NCBI GenBank assembly: GCA_036795455.1
Contig: DAIRET010000033.1
Span: 1-20,256 of the forward strand
DNA length: 20,256 bases
Origin: DAIRET01 sp036795455
GTDB taxonomy: Bacteria > Bacteroidota > Ignavibacteria > Ignavibacteriales > Ignavibacteriaceae
Direction of reading: 5' to 3'
In this document: one piece after another, positions 16,101 through 20,256 of the stretch
How the letters are laid out: each line of letters begins with the position of its first letter
Position numbering within the stretch: the stretch's first letter is position 1
Position numbers and translations under genes: made by a program
The notes under the pieces: model-generated
What the model was told of the DNA's origin: nothing
Databases searched by the model: none
The model's input: only the letters and a program-made list of their open reading frames with translations

Positions 16101-16637
16101 ATGAGAATATCACCTCTTAGCATTAAAAGACAAGAATTTAACAAATCCTTCCGGGGATTTGATAAAGATGAGGTTGAAGATTTTCTTGAACGGCTTTCTA
16201 ACGATGTTGAAGAAATCCAGAATGAAAACGATTCACTCAAAAAGCAAATCGAAGAAGCTAACGGACAGCTTACTGAATTCAAACGGATAGAAAAGAATCT
16301 TCAGGAAACTTTACTGAAAGCTCAGGAAAATTCGGCTAAATCTTTCGAGTCGGCAAAAAAACAAGCTAATCTTCTTATTAAAGAAGCGGAAATAAAAGCA
16401 GAGCAAATCATTGAAAAGTCGCGTGAAGAAGCCGACGATGTTAGGAGTTCAATAATCAAACTCCGTGAAGAAAGAGATTTAATAATCGCAAGACTAAAAG
16501 CGATAATAGATACACAGGCAAGGCTTCTTGAAATGAAAGTTGAAAAAGCATCGGAAGATGTAGTGCACGAAATTAAAACGGAAGCTGTTAATAAAGTTCA
16601 AATAGATATAGACCAAATCATCGATAAACTTATATGA
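16101..16637 (+). CDS. divIVA: DivIVA-domain protein
   Basis: A 178-aa coiled-coil protein with a DivIVA N-terminal domain. The first 30 residues include SFRGFDKDEVEDFLERL, with F17, R18 and G19 at the same numbering as the B. subtilis protein, where F17 and R18 mediate insertion into curved membrane. The rest is nearly continuous coiled coil (about 32-150) with an EA..KA..II pattern, then a short amphipathic tail. DivIVA proteins mark cell poles or septa and recruit division or wall-growth factors; the partner here is unknown. It has a weak AAGG ribosome site. Its stop overlaps the punA start by 4 nt (ATGA), which indicates translational coupling. Confidence 0.9.
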   Translation: MRISPLSIKRQEFNKSFRGFDKDEVEDFLERLSNDVEEIQNENDSLKKQIEEANGQLTEFKRIEKNLQETLLKAQENSAKSFESAKKQANLLIKEAEIKAEQIIEKSREEADDVRSSIIKLREERDLIIARLKAIIDTQARLLEMKVEKASEDVVHEIKTEAVNKVQIDIDQIIDKLI

Positions 16638-17455
16638 AAAAACTATCGGAAAAAATTAACGAAACTCTTGAAGTTGTAAGAAAGCATACGACCAAAGAAT
16701 ACCCTGTTGGAATTATTCTCGGTACCGGGCTTGGCGGATTAATAAAAGAAGTTGAAATTGAAACTTCAATTGATTATTCGGAGTTACCTCACTTTCCGCT
16801 GTCAACGGTTGAATCCCATAACGGAAAACTGATCTTCGGAAAAATTAACGGGAAAAATGTTGTTGCAATGCAGGGAAGGTTTCATTACTACGAAGGCTAT
16901 TCCATGCAGCAAATTACTTACCCGGTTAGATTGATGAAAATGCTCGGAGTTAAATATCTATTAGTATCAAATGCATGCGGCGGTATGAATCCTATTTATA
17001 GGAGAGGTGATATAATGATAATGTCGGATCATATTAATCTTCTTGGTGATAACCCGCTTATCGGTAAAAACGAAGAAGAATTCGGTCCCCGCTTCCCCGA
17101 CATGAGCGAACCTTATGACCATAAACTAATCTCGATTGCCGAACAAGTTGCACTTGAAAACAAGATTAAAGTGCAAAAGGGAGTATATGTTGCCGTTCCA
17201 GGTCCCAACCTTGAAACAAAAGCCGAATACAGGTTCTTACGTGCTATTGGGGCGGACGTTGTAGGAATGTCTACAATCCCCGAAGATATCGTTGCAGTTC
17301 ATCAAGGAATGAAGGTTCTCGGGTTTAGCATAATTACAGATGAGTGTTTCCCCGATTCTTTGAAGCCTGCGGTTCTTGAAGAGATAATTGCAGCAGCCGA
17401 GGAAGCCGAACCTAAAATGACATTGATTATGAAAGAAGTTATCAAAAGGATATAA
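16634..17455 (+). CDS. punA: Purine-nucleoside phosphorylase, trimeric (PNP) family
   Basis: Phosphorolyses purine nucleosides to free base and ribose-1-phosphate for salvage. At 273 aa it belongs to the trimeric NP-II family and not the DeoD hexamers. Visible motifs are GTGLGGL (30-36), SHNGKLIFG, MQGRFHYYEGY (77-87), VSNACGGMNP, DHINLLGDNPLIG, GPNLETKAEYR and VGMSTIPEDIVAVHQG. The base-recognition position that is Asn243 in human PNP is Asp236 here (ITDECF). Human F200 corresponds to Leu. This could change base preference. The start overlaps divIVA by 4 nt and its stop overlaps the next gene by 1 nt, so the three genes are almost certainly cotranscribed. Confidence 0.93.
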   Translation: MKKLSEKINETLEVVRKHTTKEYPVGIILGTGLGGLIKEVEIETSIDYSELPHFPLSTVESHNGKLIFGKINGKNVVAMQGRFHYYEGYSMQQITYPVRLMKMLGVKYLLVSNACGGMNPIYRRGDIMIMSDHINLLGDNPLIGKNEEEFGPRFPDMSEPYDHKLISIAEQVALENKIKVQKGVYVAVPGPNLETKAEYRFLRAIGADVVGMSTIPEDIVAVHQGMKVLGFSIITDECFPDSLKPAVLEEIIAAAEEAEPKMTLIMKEVIKRI

Positions 17456-18063
17456 TGAATACAAAAAAAATTTCTGCGTATCTAACACCGGTTCTGCTGG
17501 CATTTTTAATTTTCTCGTCGAATTTTTTGAGTGCCGATCTTTTTAATTTCGGCGATAACAATTTTGCAGTTTGGTTTGTTCTCTCCCTGTTTTGTTTCGC
17601 CTGCGGATGGTTAATTGAAAAATATTTCGGCTGGCAATTCGGCGGCAAACTTGTGTTTGCAGTTACTATTGCCACTTCATTTTTTTCTTTAATATTTATC
17701 ATTTTCTTCAAAGAGTATTTCTCTGCCGATAACCCGGTTGCCGAAAATCTAATTCTGTTTAGCTTAAGAAATGTAATGCTGGGTGCAATGGGATTTTTCG
17801 GAATGTCTGTTGCCGAAGTTTTTATTATTCAAAAAGCAAAAGTGATAGCCGAAGAAAAACTAAAATTACTTGAAGAGCACAGGATTGATGCTAAAAAGGA
17901 AGCTGAAACTTTATTAAGAGAGGCTCAGGTCAAAGCTAAAAGCATTATCCAGGATGCTGAACTGAATTCCAAAAACATCATCTTGAAAAAAGAGAGAATT
18001 GAAAAAGAATTGCGGGAATTCATTCAAATTGAAAAAGAGTTACTGAAAAAATATGAAGAGTAA
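17455..18063 (+). CDS. Unrecognised four-helix membrane protein with cytoplasmic coiled-coil tail
   Basis: 202 aa, family not recognised. Hydrophobic stretches at about 8-27, 38-55, 65-85 and 97-124 suggest four membrane helices with both ends in the cytoplasm. Residues 126-200 are a charged, mostly helical tail. Its pattern EAETLLREAQVKAKSIIQDA (149-168) resembles the DivIVA coiled coil KQANLLIKEAEIKAEQII encoded two genes upstream. The ATG overlaps the punA stop by 1 nt (TAATG), so it is translated from the yggS-divIVA-punA message. A membrane partner or anchor for DivIVA is a reasonable guess, but the resemblance may only reflect general helical composition. It is not YggT/YlmG, the membrane protein of the analogous Gram-positive cluster. 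Confidence 0.88.
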   Translation: MNTKKISAYLTPVLLAFLIFSSNFLSADLFNFGDNNFAVWFVLSLFCFACGWLIEKYFGWQFGGKLVFAVTIATSFFSLIFIIFFKEYFSADNPVAENLILFSLRNVMLGAMGFFGMSVAEVFIIQKAKVIAEEKLKLLEEHRIDAKKEAETLLREAQVKAKSIIQDAELNSKNIILKKERIEKELREFIQIEKELLKKYEE

Positions 18064-18089
18064 CTTACAGTTGCTCTTCCTTTATTATT
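18055..18089 (+). terminator. Hairpin over the stop codon before ileS, terminator-like
   Basis: GAAGAGTAAC (18055-18064) pairs with GTTGCTCTTC (18070-18079), one G-T wobble and a TTACA loop. The stem contains the TAA of the upstream gene. It is followed by CTTTATTATT, which is T-rich but broken. It may act as a partial terminator that lowers readthrough into ileS. Confidence 0.55.
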
Positions 18090-18120
18090 AAACATATTAT
18101 TAGTAAAAAGATATAGGAAC

Positions 18121-20256
18121 ATGTTCAAACAAAACTTAGAAAAAATTAATTACCCTGAAATTGAAGAAAAAGTATTACAGTTCTGGAAGGAAAACAAAGT
18201 ATTTGAAAAAAGCGTAACTTCAAGAAGTAACGATAAATCTTTTACTTTCTATGAAGGACCTCCGACTGCAAACGGCAAGCCCGGTATTCACCATGTTATG
18301 GCAAGAACACTGAAAGACCTTGTTTGCAGGTACAAAACACTAAAAGGATTTCAGGTTCATCGTAAAGCCGGGTGGGATACTCACGGACTTCCTGTAGAAA
18401 TTGAAGTTGAGAAACAACTCGGGATCAGCAACAAGAGTGAAATCCCGAAACTTGGAGTAGATAAATACAACACAGCTTGTAAGGAATCAGTTTTCAAATA
18501 CCTTGACCTTTGGGAAAAAATGACGGTTCGAATGGGTTATTGGATAGACTTACATTCAGCTTACATTACTTTTAAAAATGACTATATCGAATCTGTATGG
18601 TGGTCGCTTTCCGAACTTTATAAGAAAGGATTACTTTATAAAGGGTTTAAAATTGTTCCACAGTGTCCGCATTGCGAAACACCACTATCATCCCATGAAT
18701 TATCGCTCGGCTACCAGGATGTTCAGGACCCGAATGTTTATATCAAATTCAAACTTAAAAATGAAGATGCTTCGATTCTTGTTTGGACGACAACTCCCTG
18801 GACTTTAATTTCGAACGTTGCCCTTGCTGTCGGTTCTGAAATCGATTATGTAAAAATTAAAACAGAAAAAGACGGAATTCTTTACCTTGCAGAAGCGAGA
18901 CTTTCGGTTATAAAAGAAGAATATGAAGTCCTGGATAAACTAAAAGGCTCTGCTTTATTAAACAAAGAATATGAACCTTTGTATTCGTATGTACCGGTCG
19001 ATAAAAAAGCATGGTATATAATACCGGGCGATTTCGTAAGCACGGAAGATGGTACCGGGGTAGTCCATATAGCACCTGCATTTGGAGCAGACGATTACGA
19101 AGTATCAAAGAAATTCGATCTCCCTTTCGTTCAACCTGTAACTATCAACGGTAGATTCACAGATGAAGTAACGGAATTTGCCGGGAGATTGATTAAGACA
19201 ATTAAATTCAAAACACACCAGGAAAAAGGTGCTGACCCTGACATTTTAAGAAATCTTAAAGAAAGAGGTTTGATATATAGGGCTTCAAACGATTACCTTC
19301 ACTCTTACCCGCATTGCTGGAGATGCGATAATCCTTTGATTTATTATGCCCGCGATAGCTGGTATATCCGTACAACCGAACACGCAAAAAAAATGATTGA
19401 ATTGAATAAAACGATCAACTGGTGTCCGCCGGAAGTAGGTGCAGGCAGATTCGGAAACTGGCTTGAAGATAATAAAGACTGGTCTCTTTCAAGAGATAGA
19501 TATTGGGGAACTCCTCTGCCGGTATGGATTGCCGAAGACGGAGAAATGATTTGCATCGGCTCTATTGAAGAATTAAAAGAAGGTTATATCGAAAAGGACG
19601 GGGTGAGAACTCCGATTAAAGATTTAAACCCATCGGAAATTGATTTACATAAACCTTTCGTTGATCATGTATTTTTTGAACGTAACGGGAAAATATTTTC
19701 AAGAACACCTGAACTAATCGACGTTTGGTACGATTCCGGTGCAATGCCTTTTGCACAGTACCATTATCCTTTCGAGAACAAAGAGTGGTTCGAATCGAAT
19801 TTCCCATCCGATTTTATTTCGGAAGGGATTGATCAAACACGCGGCTGGTTCTATACACTTCATGCAATTGCAACAATGCTGTTTGGAAATGTATCGTATA
19901 AAAACTGCCTCGTGAATGACCTTATACTTGATAAAAAAGGACAGAAGATGTCGAAGTCCAAAGGGAATAGCGTTGACCCATTTATGCTGTTCGACAAATA
20001 TGGAGCAGACGCAACCCGATGGTATTTGATTGTAAACAGCCCGCCATGGCGCCCAACTCTGTTTGATGAAGATGATCTTATTGACACTCAAAGGAAGTTT
20101 TTCGGAACACTTGTAAATACTTATTCGTTTTTTGCATTATACGCAAACGTTGATAATTTTACCCACGAAGAAGAATTGGTTCCTTACGAATCCCGACCGG
20201 AAATTGACAGATGGATAATCTCCAAATTGAATTCGGTTATTTCAGAATACGAGAAC
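18121..20256 (+). CDS. ileS: Isoleucyl-tRNA synthetase, IleRS2 type (partial, C-terminus off window)
   Basis: Charges tRNA-Ile with isoleucine and edits misactivated valine. The 712 codons to the window edge are open. The class I signature is PGIHHVM, so the usual HIGH reads G55-I-H57-H58, the GXHH form of IleRS2. Next come GWDTHGLPVE and the CP1 editing domain with VWTTTPWTL (221-229) and GTGVVHIAPAFGADD (311-325). KMSKSKGN begins at residue 609. The ATG has AGGA 6-9 nt upstream. The missing part should be the anticodon-binding and C-terminal domains. The protein closely resembles Bacteroidota IleRS as I know it. Confidence 0.96.
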   Translation, partial: MFKQNLEKINYPEIEEKVLQFWKENKVFEKSVTSRSNDKSFTFYEGPPTANGKPGIHHVMARTLKDLVCRYKTLKGFQVHRKAGWDTHGLPVEIEVEKQLGISNKSEIPKLGVDKYNTACKESVFKYLDLWEKMTVRMGYWIDLHSAYITFKNDYIESVWWSLSELYKKGLLYKGFKIVPQCPHCETPLSSHELSLGYQDVQDPNVYIKFKLKNEDASILVWTTTPWTLISNVALAVGSEIDYVKIKTEKDGILYLAEARLSVIKEEYEVLDKLKGSALLNKEYEPLYSYVPVDKKAWYIIPGDFVSTEDGTGVVHIAPAFGADDYEVSKKFDLPFVQPVTINGRFTDEVTEFAGRLIKTIKFKTHQEKGADPDILRNLKERGLIYRASNDYLHSYPHCWRCDNPLIYYARDSWYIRTTEHAKKMIELNKTINWCPPEVGAGRFGNWLEDNKDWSLSRDRYWGTPLPVWIAEDGEMICIGSIEELKEGYIEKDGVRTPIKDLNPSEIDLHKPFVDHVFFERNGKIFSRTPELIDVWYDSGAMPFAQYHYPFENKEWFESNFPSDFISEGIDQTRGWFYTLHAIATMLFGNVSYKNCLVNDLILDKKGQKMSKSKGNSVDPFMLFDKYGADATRWYLIVNSPPWRPTLFDEDDLIDTQRKFFGTLVNTYSFFALYANVDNFTHEEELVPYESRPEIDRWIISKLNSVISEYEN

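Noticed and set aside
18578..18808. 76-aa plus-strand open frame
   Set aside because: It is an out-of-frame shadow inside ileS, whose frame is open and conserved throughout.
19714..20091. 125-aa minus-strand open frame near the right edge
   Set aside because: It is antisense to ileS, and its Cys/Ile-rich translation resembles no protein; it is a shadow of the conserved KMSKS region.
1..20256. Mobile elements, CRISPR arrays, tRNA or rRNA genes, toxin-antitoxin or phage genes
   Set aside because: I looked for transposase-like frames, direct repeats with spacers, cloverleaf structures and small gene pairs, and saw none. The genes are all housekeeping or metabolic.

Overview
The window is about 20 kb of AT-rich, tightly packed bacterial chromosome. 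It looks like an ordinary core-gene region, with no mobile elements, CRISPR, rRNA or tRNA. Several features point to the Bacteroidota/Chlorobiota/Ignavibacteriota (FCB) group, and an Ignavibacteria-like organism is my best guess. The main promoters match the FCB form TTG-N19-21-TAnnTTTG rather than TTGACA/TATAAT. The isoleucyl-tRNA synthetase is the IleRS2 type seen in Bacteroidota. Many genes have weak or no Shine-Dalgarno sequence. The species assignment is inference; the promoter and protein features are read directly from the sequence.

Layout. 1-3568 (minus strand) is an apparent operon prs > rplY/ctc > pth > hppA: PRPP synthetase, ribosomal protein L25, peptidyl-tRNA hydrolase and a membrane pyrophosphatase cut by the left window edge. 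3653-4330 (minus) encodes a lipoprotein that also has a C-terminal membrane helix. 4437-4697 (plus) is a small FmdB-type zinc-ribbon protein, separated by a perfect 13-bp inverted repeat from the convergent, membrane-anchored DUF192 protein (4768-5313, minus). 5351-6214 (plus) is an alpha/beta hydrolase whose 3' end overlaps that of aspS (6207-7973, minus). A 282-bp divergent region then holds the aspS and ferritin promoters and a candidate ferritin operator; ftn (8256-8750) follows and ends in a strong terminator.

8868-15243 (plus) is a sugar block in two likely transcripts: galE-rfbA-rfbC, then glgP-ugd, ending in a textbook intrinsic terminator. GlgP releases glucose-1-phosphate from glycogen. 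RfbA turns it into dTDP-glucose, GalE interconverts UDP-glucose and UDP-galactose, and Ugd makes UDP-glucuronate, so the block feeds cell-surface polysaccharide synthesis. rfbB and rfbD are not in the window.

15405-20256 (plus) is yggS - divIVA - punA - an unrecognised four-helix membrane protein with a coiled-coil tail - ileS (cut by the right edge). This recalls the Gram-positive division-linked order ylmE-sepF-ylmG-ylmH-divIVA-ileS, with punA and the unknown protein sitting between divIVA and ileS. The unknown protein's tail resembles the DivIVA coiled coil, which makes it the best candidate here for something undescribed.

No gene-free stretch exceeds 300 bases; the largest is 7974-8255.
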